Part shown: positions 1-8,471 of the stretch, piece by piece
Layout of the letters: each line of letters starts with the position of its first letter
Position numbering within the stretch: position 1 is the first letter of the stretch
Source: Rubripirellula sp.
GTDB lineage: Bacteria > Planctomycetota > Planctomycetia > Pirellulales > Pirellulaceae
DNA length: 39,542 nucleotides
Assembly: GCA_029245125.1 (NCBI GenBank)
Contig: JAQWPZ010000334.1
Span: 1-39,542 of the forward strand
Direction of reading: 5' to 3'
The notes under the pieces: generated by a model
Databases searched by the model: none
What the model saw: the letters and a program-made list of their open reading frames with translations, nothing else
Told to the model about the DNA's origin: nothing
Position numbers and translations under genes: made by a program

Positions 1-2
1 AA

Positions 3-752
3 ATGGGTTTCAATTGGCCTCTAAAGGGAGGTGAGATCCAGCTCCCTGCGACACTCGATCATCTGGACATGATGGAGTCCTTTCAGTTGTCGGACGCTGC
101 GGTCATCAACCTCAAGAACAGAGAGCGCTTAAAAACGCTGAATCTTTTCTACTGTTTGGAGCTTACCGACAAGAGCCTTGAAACGTTACGTGATATGCCC
201 AATCTGGAATCGCTTAACATTGGCTGCATCGCGGCGTTGACAAACGACGGTCTCGAAAACCTGAACGGCAATACGCAGTTGACCTACCTTAACCTGAGCG
301 ACAACGACAACTTCACTGACCGTGGACTGACACATCTGAAACAAATGCGGTCGCTGAAGCAACTTCATCTGTGGAGTACGCCGAACCTCAATGGCGAAGG
401 ACTCGCCGTGTTGGAGGAAATGCCGAACCTGCAAACGCTCAACTTGGCCGATTGCACCAACCTCACCGACATCGCTCTTGAAAACATCCGTGGCAGGGCA
501 TCGATCGAAGAACTTTATCTCGACAATTGCACAAAGATCACCGATGCCGGAATTGCCCATTTGTCAGAGTTGACAAAACTGCGAGAACTTTCGCTGAACG
601 GCTGCTTGAGTTTGACCGACGAAGCGCTAAACACGATTGAGGATCTTGGATCACTTGAGTATCTGGTGATCGAAAACTGCCCCGGTCTCACTCGGCGTCG
701 AATCGAGAAACTGGAAGACGCGTTGCCTGGCTGTGATATCGTTCGAGACTGA
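3..752 (+). CDS. Leucine-rich repeat protein (5' end probably outside window)
   Basis: The visible 249 residues are almost entirely leucine-rich repeats of about 24-25 residues, each with an L-x-x-L-x-L core followed by N/D-C and then L-T-D-x-x-L. This is the cysteine-containing LRR type seen in AMN1/F-box-like proteins. About eight repeats can be counted, ending in a short capping segment before the TGA at 750-752. No catalytic domain, signal peptide or membrane segment is visible. The first in-frame ATG is at base 3 and there is no room to see an upstream stop, so the real start probably lies before the window. LRR arrays bind proteins; the partner cannot be told from here. A 531-bp gap rich in repeats follows, so it does not appear to share an operon with the sigma factor downstream. 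Confidence 0.85.
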   Translation: MGFNWPLKGGEIQLPATLDHLDMMESFQLSDAAVINLKNRERLKTLNLFYCLELTDKSLETLRDMPNLESLNIGCIAALTNDGLENLNGNTQLTYLNLSDNDNFTDRGLTHLKQMRSLKQLHLWSTPNLNGEGLAVLEEMPNLQTLNLADCTNLTDIALENIRGRASIEELYLDNCTKITDAGIAHLSELTKLRELSLNGCLSLTDEALNTIEDLGSLEYLVIENCPGLTRRRIEKLEDALPGCDIVRD

Positions 753-795
753 AAGCTGCGAAAGCGTGCGGGTGATATTCAGATTGCGGTAACCC

Positions 796-835
796 CCAGA
801 TTGAAGTGGCATCCAGATTGAAGTGGCATCCAGAT
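796..835. repeat. 17-bp tandem duplication
   Basis: Two exact copies of a 17-bp unit (CCAGATTGAAGTGGCAT) lie head to tail at 796-812 and 813-829, followed by the first six bases of a third copy. It shares the core TTGAAGTG with the 15-bp array at 1941-2000. Confidence 0.9.
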
Positions 836-860
836 CGGGTTTTAGTCGCCGGCAGTCTCT

Positions 861-890
861 GCTGAATGGCGAACCGCTGAATGGCGAAGC
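861..890. repeat. 15-bp tandem duplication
   Basis: Two adjacent copies of GCTGAATGGCGAACC, with a single difference near the end of the second copy (861-875 and 876-890). Confidence 0.85.
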
Positions 891-920
891 CACGCACGAA
901 CCCATTTAAAGCTATCGGTT

Positions 921-952
921 TGGTTGGTTGGTTGGTTGGTTGGTTGGTTGGT
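921..952. repeat. Tetranucleotide microsatellite, TGGT x8
   Basis: Eight uninterrupted copies of TGGT. Such a tract is prone to slippage. It lies in non-coding DNA about 330 bp before the ECF sigma gene, so length changes would not shift a reading frame. Confidence 0.95.
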
Positions 953-1283
953 CGTTGCCAGACAGCCTGCCGACGCGTCACCGCTGCGGGCCTTGGGCCC
1001 CCCGTCGGTGCAGGGAATCCACCAGGAGTTTGATTCAAAGTGGATATCGCGTGACTGTCACCAACGTCGGACGGAGGGCTGCTTAAGCAGAGTGTTTCCT
1101 CGCTTTTCATCAATCAAACCGGCCCTAGCTAGGTTTCATCTGCCGTCGCAATCTCGATGTTCATGAGACGATCGTAAGGCAAGGCGATTGCTTAAGGCTC
1201 CTCTCTCGGGGCGAATGAAGCAAACCGTCAATGAGTCCACGGTCAATTGGCGCCGGTCCGCTTGGGCTGGATAATCGAGTGGA

Positions 1284-1895
1284 ATGAATGAAACATCGCT
1301 CAGCCTACTGAACCGTTTGCGCAGTTCTTCCGAAACCGAAAATTGGGATCGGCTCGTCAGGCTTTATGCACCGTTGATTCGGGCATGGCTCCGAAAATAC
1401 GACGTGCAAGATTGTGACGCAGATGATTTGGTCCAAGAGGTTCTGCTGGCAGTCTTGAAGGACCTCAACACCTTTGAGCATGCAGGGCAGCCCGGAGCAT
1501 TTCGGAGTTGGCTGAAGGCAATCCTGGTGAATCGACTACGTAATTTCTGGCGATCACGAGACCGTCGACCGCGGGCCGAAGGCGACTGTGGTAGCAGAGA
1601 AAGGTTGGCCCAATTGGCTGATCCGGACAGCGAACTGAGCCAGATTTGGAACCAACAGCATGATCAGTTCGTCCTCCGCCAGTTGCTCGAGCTCACCGAA
1701 TCCCATTTCTCAGCAAGTACATGGCAGGCGTTTTCTCTGGTCGCCTTGAAAGGCAAGCCAGCCGATATTGTCGCCCGGGAGTTAGGGATTTCACTCAATG
1801 CAGTATTCATCGCTAAGTCTCGTGTTCTCAGTCGTTTACGACAAGAGTCAGATGGGCTAGTGGAATCATTTTCATGTTTTTCCCCCAAGCACTGA
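1284..1895 (+). CDS. ECF-type sigma-70 family RNA polymerase sigma factor
   Basis: This 203-residue protein has the two-domain layout of ECF sigma factors. Region 2 is at about residues 20-95, with the helix C-D-A-D-D-L-V-Q-E-V and the FRSWL-x-x-I-L-V-N-R core-binding/-10 recognition segment. Region 4 is at about 130-190, ending in a helix-turn-helix (A-R-E-L-G-I-S-L-N-A-V-F-I-A-K-S-R) that would read the -35 element. It would direct RNA polymerase to a small regulon. The ATG at 1284 gives the normal family length and is preceded by a weak purine-rich stretch. The next gene on the same strand, 145 bp downstream, is a Ser/Thr kinase with an anti-sigma-like zinc motif. ECF-kinase pairs are known in Planctomycetes, so the kinase is the likely regulator (inference). 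The target promoters are unknown. Confidence 0.93.
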   Translation: MNETSLSLLNRLRSSSETENWDRLVRLYAPLIRAWLRKYDVQDCDADDLVQEVLLAVLKDLNTFEHAGQPGAFRSWLKAILVNRLRNFWRSRDRRPRAEGDCGSRERLAQLADPDSELSQIWNQQHDQFVLRQLLELTESHFSASTWQAFSLVALKGKPADIVARELGISLNAVFIAKSRVLSRLRQESDGLVESFSCFSPKH

Positions 1896-1940
1896 AAGAA
1901 CTTCTTGGGATCGGCTCTTTGTAGGTAACGACGTGACGCC

Positions 1941-2000
1941 CGGCACGTTGAAGTGCGGCACGTTGAAGTGCGGCACGGTGAAGTGCGGCACGGTGACGCC
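1941..2000. repeat. 15-bp tandem array, four copies
   Basis: Units at 1941-1955 and 1956-1970 are identical (CGGCACGTTGAAGTG). The third (1971-1985) has one change and the fourth (1986-2000) diverges at its end. The array lies between the sigma factor stop and the kinase ATG at 2041. Because 15 is a multiple of 3 it stays open in the kinase frame and makes a false N-terminal extension from a GTG at 1933. Confidence 0.92.
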
Positions 2001-2040
2001 GCGGCCGAAGCCTTTTTCCTCCTTCACTGCTGTGAATCTC

Positions 2041-4896
2041 ATGCCCACGCAAACGCCCCACCCGAGTGCGAAACAACTAAGCGACTTTTCCTCGGGGCAG
2101 CTTTCCTCGCAGGCTGCCGCAGAAGTGGAAAACCACATCAGTGAGTGCCAGCCTTGCTGCGAAACGTTGCTCGGTCTGGCGAGTGATGACACATTCATCG
2201 AACGGCTCCAAGAGGCAGAGCAGCTATCAATCGATAAGACAGCGGATCAAAATCTCGTTTCTGATAACCTCTGTTCTTTACCAGAAGTTCCTGACCTACT
2301 GGCATTACATCCACGCTACGAAATCATCGGCTTGATCGGCAGAGGTGGTATGGGAGATGTCTATCAAGCCAAGCATCGCAAAATGGAACGGACAGTGGCG
2401 TTGAAGGTCATCAAGCGTGAACTCGTACGCAAGTCCGAAGTGGTGGATCGTTTTCATCGAGAAGTTAAGACAGCAGCCCAACTATCACACCCCAACATCG
2501 TCACTGCGTATGACGCCGACCAGGCTGGCGATTATCACTTCATGGTGATGGAGTATGTCAACGGGACCGATCTGTCAGAAACGATCAAAGATCGGGGACC
2601 GTTACCGGTCAAAGAAGCGTGTGAGTACATCCGACAGTCAGCCATCGGGCTGGAGCATGCCCGAAAACAGGGCATGGTTCATCGCGATATCAAACCGCAT
2701 AACTTGATGGTGACTGGAGATGGGACCCTCAAAATCCTCGATTTCGGCTTGGCAGCATTCGCTCCTGAAACAGTGCCAACGATCGAAGCAGCGGAAGCAC
2801 GTAGCGATTTGACGATCGCAGGCACGGTCATGGGCACCCCGGATTTCATTTCACCCGAGCAAGCCAATGATGCTCGACAAGCTGACATTCGCAGCGACAT
2901 CTACAGCCTCGGGGCGACGTTGTATTACTTGCTCGCCGGATGCCCACCTTTCGCCGACGGCAGTGTCAAGCAGAAGCTGAAAAGCCATGCCGAGACCGAG
3001 GCCGAATCGTTGGACTCCGTGCGCGGTGAAATCCCAGCGGACCTCGCCGCCCTGGTGGCGAAAATGATGGCGAAAGACCCAGATGATCGTTTCCAAACTC
3101 CCGCTGAAGTTGCCGAGGCGTTCACTCCCTACTCGCATGGGATGCAACCTGCCCAAGAAGAATTCCATCAACATCAAGTCGGGCCAAATCGAAAACGCAC
3201 TTACATTTTGTCGCTGACGTCAATCGCGATGTTCATCGTCGCCATCTGTTCTGCCATCGTGTACTACATCCAAACAGATCAGGGCACCGTCCGTGTCGCA
3301 GTATTGGACGAATCACTTGCCGTCGATATCAGCGGCCAAACGGTCACGATGAAGGATGGAAAACAAAATCTCGTGATTGACGCAGGTGAGCAAAAACTCA
3401 AAGTCCGCATGACCAATTCCGACTTTGAAATACAGACCGATAGTTTTGAAATTCGTCGCAATCAAGAGATCGTCTTTCTCGTGGAACGAATTGGTGATGA
3501 GGTCATTGTCAACAAGGATCACAAGAAATTCAATTCACTGTTGTTGCCACCCAACCGGCGGCCAATCAGCAGCCAACCAAGCGACTCAGGAAGCGCCCAA
3601 CGCATTTTGGATACCACCGAGAATGTCGATCTTTCGCCCGGCATCACCGCAATACTCGCTCAATCTGACCAGAGTGTCGCGGGCTTCAAACAGAAGCTTC
3701 ACGCGGCTATCAGTCAGGCAGCCGGCATTCCAAACGCACAATGGGAACAATTTGCAACAGATCCGTTGGGCTCACCAAACGCAATCGTCGGTACACCCCT
3801 GACCTACCTTTTGCTTGCCAATCCCCGCCTGTCAGCAATAATCCATTCAGATGCTGGTGTGCAAACCGGTGAGTTAAAGCCAAGCGATATAGACCAACCT
3901 CTAACCCAGGTAATCGCGTCCAGTCGGAAACTTGGCTACGTCTCTTTGATCCAGCCAAAGTACATCAAGCAGACAACGCTTGAAATCGACTCAGGACGGA
4001 AGCGTCTACGAGGGACGATTCAATTAGAAGCACCTGTGCCTTTGAAAGGTACATTGGACTTTGGGTTGCAATACAAGAACGGACTGATGAAAGTCGTCGA
4101 GCTCACCCTTCCCGAGTACAAGCTCGCGGTGGCGTTAGATGAGAAGGGGATCTGGCAAACCCTTGGCACCAGCGAGAGCGCAGACACGAGAGCCTCAGCA
4201 ACACGTATCCTTCAAGACCAAGGCTACAAAATCCTTGACAACGGCAAGGAGATTGGCAGCCGCCGTTTGGTCGTTACCCAAAGAGGCCAAAATCTAAACA
4301 TCGCCGAGGAATACTCACTCGGTTTGAAATGGGAGGGGGCACCAGTTGGAATCGTAGAACGTGACATCACTGCAGAGTACTCGCTGGTCGATGATCAGCC
4401 TGTAGCCGTCCTTGCGACAACTTCCGCGAAAGAAGAAGGATCGCTTGTGATCCAGGCGGCAGTCGAGTTCAAAAACGGCGAAGCCGTGATGCAATGGACC
4501 ACTTACACCGAAAGGGGAATCAGGCTGGAAACACCTCGCCAGGAAAAACTCACGGTGAAAACGCCACCGGGACCACTGCTCTTGCAATCCGCAATCGAGA
4601 TTCTGGGGCCGCGAATGCTGACAGAAGACGGAGAGCAAAAAGTCGTCTGCGTCACCTTCAATCAACGGATTCGAAGTGGAAGGCCGCTGGTAGAGTACGA
4701 GACGGATTGCACAATCCGCCGGACAACGCGACCCGAGCAGGCAGGATTTACGATCGCGCTCTTCAAAGGAGATGTCAGTAAGCCCGAGGTGTCCTGGGAA
4801 TATGATGTCGACGGAAATTGCGAACGCGTTCCAACAGGATCAACCACAGTGATGATTCCGCATCCATCGGCATCGGCATCGGCAACCAAAAAATAG
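2041..4896 (+). CDS. Membrane Ser/Thr protein kinase with N-terminal anti-sigma-type zinc motif
   Basis: The 951-residue product begins with a short segment carrying H32-x3-C36-x2-C39, the spacing of zinc-binding anti-sigma (ZAS) domains. A Hanks-type kinase domain follows at about 93-355, with the glycine loop G-R-G-G-M-G, A-L-K-V, H-R-D-I-K-P-H-N, D-F-G and S-P-E. One membrane helix lies near 386-410. The rest (about 540 residues) would be outside the cytoplasm; no known domain was recognised in it. The protein presumably senses something outside and signals to the adjacent ECF sigma factor by phosphorylation, sequestration or both (inference). A longer frame from GTG 1933 is open, but its 36 extra residues come from a 15-bp tandem array, so the ATG at 2041 is preferred. 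The C terminus ends in a small SASASA repeat from a hexanucleotide repeat. Confidence 0.92.
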   Translation: MPTQTPHPSAKQLSDFSSGQLSSQAAAEVENHISECQPCCETLLGLASDDTFIERLQEAEQLSIDKTADQNLVSDNLCSLPEVPDLLALHPRYEIIGLIGRGGMGDVYQAKHRKMERTVALKVIKRELVRKSEVVDRFHREVKTAAQLSHPNIVTAYDADQAGDYHFMVMEYVNGTDLSETIKDRGPLPVKEACEYIRQSAIGLEHARKQGMVHRDIKPHNLMVTGDGTLKILDFGLAAFAPETVPTIEAAEARSDLTIAGTVMGTPDFISPEQANDARQADIRSDIYSLGATLYYLLAGCPPFADGSVKQKLKSHAETEAESLDSVRGEIPADLAALVAKMMAKDPDDRFQTPAEVAEAFTPYSHGMQPAQEEFHQHQVGPNRKRTYILSLTSIAMFIVAICSAIVYYIQTDQGTVRVAVLDESLAVDISGQTVTMKDGKQNLVIDAGEQKLKVRMTNSDFEIQTDSFEIRRNQEIVFLVERIGDEVIVNKDHKKFNSLLLPPNRRPISSQPSDSGSAQRILDTTENVDLSPGITAILAQSDQSVAGFKQKLHAAISQAAGIPNAQWEQFATDPLGSPNAIVGTPLTYLLLANPRLSAIIHSDAGVQTGELKPSDIDQPLTQVIASSRKLGYVSLIQPKYIKQTTLEIDSGRKRLRGTIQLEAPVPLKGTLDFGLQYKNGLMKVVELTLPEYKLAVALDEKGIWQTLGTSESADTRASATRILQDQGYKILDNGKEIGSRRLVVTQRGQNLNIAEEYSLGLKWEGAPVGIVERDITAEYSLVDDQPVAVLATTSAKEEGSLVIQAAVEFKNGEAVMQWTTYTERGIRLETPRQEKLTVKTPPGPLLLQSAIEILGPRMLTEDGEQKVVCVTFNQRIRSGRPLVEYETDCTIRRTTRPEQAGFTIALFKGDVSKPEVSWEYDVDGNCERVPTGSTTVMIPHPSASASATKK

Positions 4897-5811
4897 TCAG
4901 GTGGTCAAATTGACGCTCCTAAGCTTCAAGCCCCGTGTCTCGATTCGCCGCCCAGAGAATCAACCAAGTGGTTCAGCGGGGACGGAATTGCAACCAAGCC
5001 GAAGCCGTGGCTCAGCTGGCTGAAAAGCAAGAAAAGTAGGAGGCAATGCGTACTCGATCAGGGCATGCAGAACGCACCAGGCAGCGCTCCGCTGAATGCC
5101 GTGGGTCACACGGAATTCTCGATTTGTGCAGGTCAATACAAAGCGGGCTGAATCGCGAGGGCGTTCGCCGGCCCCCTAGGTGATCTCTTGGGTACAAATC
5201 CCAACCCAACCCAAGGCCTGCTCACCCAAGACAGGAGTAGGCTTCATCGACGCCCTAACCGCTGAAAGACTCTTACCCCACCTCGTCACGGCAGAACTCT
5301 TCATCACCCCCCCCGGATTGTTAAGAGGCCGAAATCCACCCTCAATCAGAAAACTCTGCGTCGCCGTTCGGCCTGATAGAAACGGCCAAATAACCGAATC
5401 GTCACCTGACCAACCGGTAACAGAACGGATCCTTTTTTTTGGAAAGGAGCAGACTTTCTTCCTACTCGATCATCGCAACTTCGTGTACGCTCTCCCTTGT
5501 CGTGAGTCTCCGAAGCAAATGCACGCTTCGAGCTCATCAGAGAGGATCACCACAGCGACAAGTCTTCGGAATCGCCCCCTCTGCTCCTTGGCGTCAACTG
5601 TTTGGCAGCCAAGCTTGCATCGATCGGGACCGGTAGTGAAATGAAGCAACGCCGCTAGAAGTGTTTGATTAGCGAATTGCGAAGCTCATTCTCTGGTACC
5701 GCCGGTCGCCATACGATCACGGTCTGCGCACAAGTTGCACACCTTCCCCTGCCAACCTGCTGGACAATTGTTGTCAGCAGCAGGATGGCGATTTGAAACA
5801 AGAAAAGTTTG
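4897..5811. other. Long intergenic region before the helicase
   Basis: About 900 bp without a convincing gene. A 154-codon plus-strand frame (5180-5644) and a 65-codon minus-strand frame (5012-5209) are open, but neither resembles a known protein or shows a start with a ribosome site. Visible items are a CCCAA x3 run at 5200-5214 and an eight-T tract at 5433-5440 flanked by TCC and GGAAA. The last 150 bp should include the helicase leader. Confidence 0.5.
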
Positions 5812-7986
5812 ATGTCTGCAGATACACACTCACAGCAACAATCAGCCGCCACCGAGAAGCCCGTCTCCGCTGAGACTCCAGCCGCCGCTGAAGCTCCAGC
5901 CGTTGCTGAAACACCAGTCGTCGCTGAAACACCAGCCGTTGCTGAAACACCAGTCGTCGCTGAAACACCAGTCGTCGCTGAAACACCAGTCGTCGCTGAG
6001 ACACCAGTCGTCGCTGAAAAGCCAATCGTCGCTGAAAAGCCACACGCTACGAAAAAGCCTGAAGCGACTAAAAAATCACACACGGCTAAAAAGTCAGACG
6101 CGTCTGAAAAACAAACCGAGGATCGGCAAACCTTTTCGGATTTGCCACTTTGCGACGAAGTCCAACAAGCAATTCAGAAGGCTGGGTACGAATACCCAAC
6201 ACCTGTGCAGGCGGAGATCATCCCCTACATGCTTGACAATCGTGATGTGCTCGCCCAATCACAAACGGGAACAGGAAAGACCGCGGCTTTCGCACTGCCA
6301 ATTCTGTCACGAATGGATCTAACGAGTCGAGATCGTCGCCCCAAAACATTGGTGCTAACGCCAACGCGTGAATTGGCTATCCAGGTTGCCAAATCGTTCT
6401 CTACCTACGCGGCCTGCCAACCCAATTTCGACGTTGCCGCGATCTATGGCGGACAAGAATACGAACCACAGTTGCGGCAACTCCGCCGCGGCGTGCACGT
6501 CGTCGTGGGAACCCCCGGCCGCGTAATCGACCACATCAATCGCGGTACTTTAGACCTAAGCCAAATTGAATGCTTGGTTCTGGACGAAGGCGATGAAATG
6601 CTAAACATGGGCTTCCAAGAGGATGTGGAGTATGTGCTGGGGCACACACCGCCCGGCCGTCAAGTTGCCTTGTTCTCGGCCACACTGCCAGCACCGATCC
6701 GTAAGATCTCGGAGCAGTATTTGGTTGATCCCGCCAAGATCACCATCAAGCACAAAACGATGACCGCGGATTCGATTCGCCAGCGAGCCATCTTCATGGT
6801 GCCACGGCACAAAGTTTCGCTGCTGAAACTGATGCTTGAGGCGGAAGATACCGATGGTGTGATCGTGTTCACCAAGACCAAGGAAGCGACGTTGGCGGTC
6901 GCCGAAAAACTGCAACGGGAGAACATCTCTGCCGTTGCCTTGAACGGTGACATGCCACAAAAAGTGCGTGAGCGAACCATCGACCAGCTTAAAGAAGGCA
7001 TGCTCGATGTCTTGGTCGCAACCGATGTCGCCGCGCGTGGACTGGACGTCAGTCGCATCAGCCACGTGATCAATTTTGACTTGCCGCACGATGTTGAATC
7101 TTACATCCATCGAATCGGTCGCACGGGACGGGCGGGGCGCAAAGGTGAGGCGATTATTTTCCTGACCAACGCACAGCGAAACAAACTACGAACGATTGAG
7201 CGGGCAACCAAACAATCGATCGAAGTGATCGAACCACCCACGGTCGATCAAATCAATGCGAAACGGGTTGAGCGATTCAAACAACGGATCACCGACGTCA
7301 CCGCCGCCCGTGACCTCACGATGTTCAAAGAATTGATCGAGCAATACGCTCAAGAATCGGGAAAGCCGATTGAAATGATCGCGGCTGCACTGGCACAGAT
7401 TGGGCAACAGGGCCGACCTTTCTTTATGAGTGAATTGCCGAAACGCGAACGCCGGAATGATCGAAAAGGTGAATCGTCCGATCGCCCCCGCAATGGTCAA
7501 TTCGAAGGTGGCGGTGGCAGACGCGAGCGACGCTCGGGCCCGCCCGAGGCAGGCATGCAGCGATTCCGAATTGAGGTGGGACGACGTGATGGAGTTCGGC
7601 CAGGAAACATCGTCGGCGCGGTCGCCAACGAAGCCGGTATCGATGGCGAATTCATTGGTCCAATCCAAATCCATGAATCATTCAGCACCATCGACCTACC
7701 CGAAGGAATGCCGTCCAATATTCAGCAGACACTTAGCAAGACTCGCGTCGCTGGCCGCCAACTGCTAATCAAACTTGATCAAGACCGCCCCAAGACGGGG
7801 CCTCATGGTGGCAAATTCAAAAAGAACAGCCGACGCAACTCCGAGACGCAACAAGGATTCTCGCGGGGACCCAAACGCGGTTCCAAGCATGGTCCAAAAA
7901 ACAGCTTCAAAAACGGCCCCAAGAACAAAGGTGGCAAAACGTCATCAGTGGAAGCTTCACGGCCTCGAAAAGCCAAGAAAAAGTAA
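5812..7986 (+). CDS. DEAD-box-type ATP-dependent RNA helicase (DEGD variant) with DbpA/CsdA-like RNA-binding domain
   Basis: The 724-residue protein carries the full set of superfamily 2 RNA helicase motifs. These are a Q motif (Y-P-T-P-V-Q), Walker A Q-T-G-T-G-K-T near 148-156, P-T-R-E-L-A, T-P-G-R, motif II at 258-261, S-A-T, A-T-D-V-A-A-R-G-L-D and H-R-I-G-R-T-G-R. Motif II reads D-E-G-D, not D-E-A-D. Residues 20-79 are ten alanine/proline/glutamate-rich hexads from an 18-bp DNA repeat. Near 575-650 is a DbpA/CsdA-type RNA-binding domain (R-F-R-I-E-V-G-R-R-D-G-V-R-P-G-N-I-V-G-A), then a Lys/Arg/Gly-rich tail. Relatives unwind structured RNA in ribosome assembly and cold adaptation; that role here is by family. 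The ATG at 5812 is preferred over a TTG directly upstream. Confidence 0.95.
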   Translation: MSADTHSQQQSAATEKPVSAETPAAAEAPAVAETPVVAETPAVAETPVVAETPVVAETPVVAETPVVAEKPIVAEKPHATKKPEATKKSHTAKKSDASEKQTEDRQTFSDLPLCDEVQQAIQKAGYEYPTPVQAEIIPYMLDNRDVLAQSQTGTGKTAAFALPILSRMDLTSRDRRPKTLVLTPTRELAIQVAKSFSTYAACQPNFDVAAIYGGQEYEPQLRQLRRGVHVVVGTPGRVIDHINRGTLDLSQIECLVLDEGDEMLNMGFQEDVEYVLGHTPPGRQVALFSATLPAPIRKISEQYLVDPAKITIKHKTMTADSIRQRAIFMVPRHKVSLLKLMLEAEDTDGVIVFTKTKEATLAVAEKLQRENISAVALNGDMPQKVRERTIDQLKEGMLDVLVATDVAARGLDVSRISHVINFDLPHDVESYIHRIGRTGRAGRKGEAIIFLTNAQRNKLRTIERATKQSIEVIEPPTVDQINAKRVERFKQRITDVTAARDLTMFKELIEQYAQESGKPIEMIAAALAQIGQQGRPFFMSELPKRERRNDRKGESSDRPRNGQFEGGGGRRERRSGPPEAGMQRFRIEVGRRDGVRPGNIVGAVANEAGIDGEFIGPIQIHESFSTIDLPEGMPSNIQQTLSKTRVAGRQLLIKLDQDRPKTGPHGGKFKKNSRRNSETQQGFSRGPKRGSKHGPKNSFKNGPKNKGGKTSSVEASRPRKAKKK
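5869..6048 (+). repeat. 18-bp coding repeat, ten hexads (AETPVV type)
   Basis: Ten consecutive 18-bp units encode A-E-[TAK]-P-x-x hexads in the helicase N terminus. Several neighbouring units are identical at DNA level (GCTGAAACACCAGTCGTC), which points to recent expansion by slippage or unequal exchange. The encoded tract is probably disordered and acidic, in contrast to the basic C-terminal tail. Confidence 0.93.
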
Positions 7987-8031
7987 GGATCGGCCTCGAT
8001 TCCATTTCAGGCAATTCAAACTTGCATTGCA

Positions 8032-8057
8032 TTCCAATTCAGCGTTCCAATTCAGCG
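8032..8057. repeat. 13-bp tandem duplication
   Basis: Two exact adjacent copies of TTCCAATTCAGCG (8032-8044, 8045-8057), followed by the first three bases of a third. Confidence 0.9.
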
Positions 8058-8173
8058 TTCGGCCCACACCGGCAATCCTGGATCGGAACGTTGGTGCCGG
8101 AATTTTCCGTGCCACGCTGCCTCGTCTATTCACTGAAGCAGGCGACTCCGGACGTTCGGGCAAGCACTCTTCG

Positions 8174-8207
8174 CAGTCATCGAACCAGCACAGTCATCGA
8201 ACTTGCA
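8174..8207. repeat. 17-bp tandem duplication (imperfect)
   Basis: CAGTCATCGAACCAGCA at 8174-8190 is followed directly by a copy with two mismatches at 8191-8207. Confidence 0.85.
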
Positions 8208-8471
8208 CAAAACGTCCGACAATGGGCTCGGGCTTGCCTGCAACCTGGAAGTCAAAGGCATCCAAGATGCTTGAAGGCTGCAGGTATCCCGCCGGTTCAC
8301 TCGGTCGGCAGGAAAAGTTTTTAAGTTGCCTATGCAACCGATGCTGCGACTCTACAAAGATCATTCCAGCAGGCAACTTCCCGCCAGCTCCAACAATGCC
8401 ACGCACGCTCTTTCACTGCGGGTTCCATTCGCTTCTAGCACAGCGGCAGTAACGTTTTTCAGCTGCGAGCA

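Larger units (their letters stand above)
753..1283. other. Repeat-rich intergenic region
   Basis: No credible gene is seen; the short reading frames here lack recognisable sequence. It holds three tandem repeats with different units (17 bp, 15 bp and an eight-copy tetranucleotide), listed separately. The promoter of the ECF sigma gene at 1284 is expected in its right part, but no clear motif is visible. Confidence 0.6.
7987..8471. other. Intergenic region between convergent genes
   Basis: Helicase and FAD oxidoreductase converge here. Several frames are open on both strands but none resembles a protein. Two unrelated tandem duplications (13 bp and 17 bp) are present and listed separately. 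No clear hairpin-plus-T-tract terminator was found. Confidence 0.5.

Noticed and set aside
1933..2040. GTG start extending the kinase by 36 residues
   Set aside because: The added residues are encoded by a tandem array; normal kinase N-terminal sequence begins at ATG 2041.
5188..5204. tRNA T-arm-like sequence TTGGG-TACAAAT-CCCAA
   Set aside because: No matching acceptor stem, D arm or anticodon arm is found in the 80 bases upstream, and the loop reads TAC instead of TTC.
5180..5644. 154-codon plus-strand frame before the helicase
   Set aside because: No ribosome site, no recognisable domain and irregular composition; likely a chance opening.
5655..6083. Minus-strand repetitive frames opposite the helicase N terminus
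   Set aside because: They are antisense readings of the 18-bp coding repeat.
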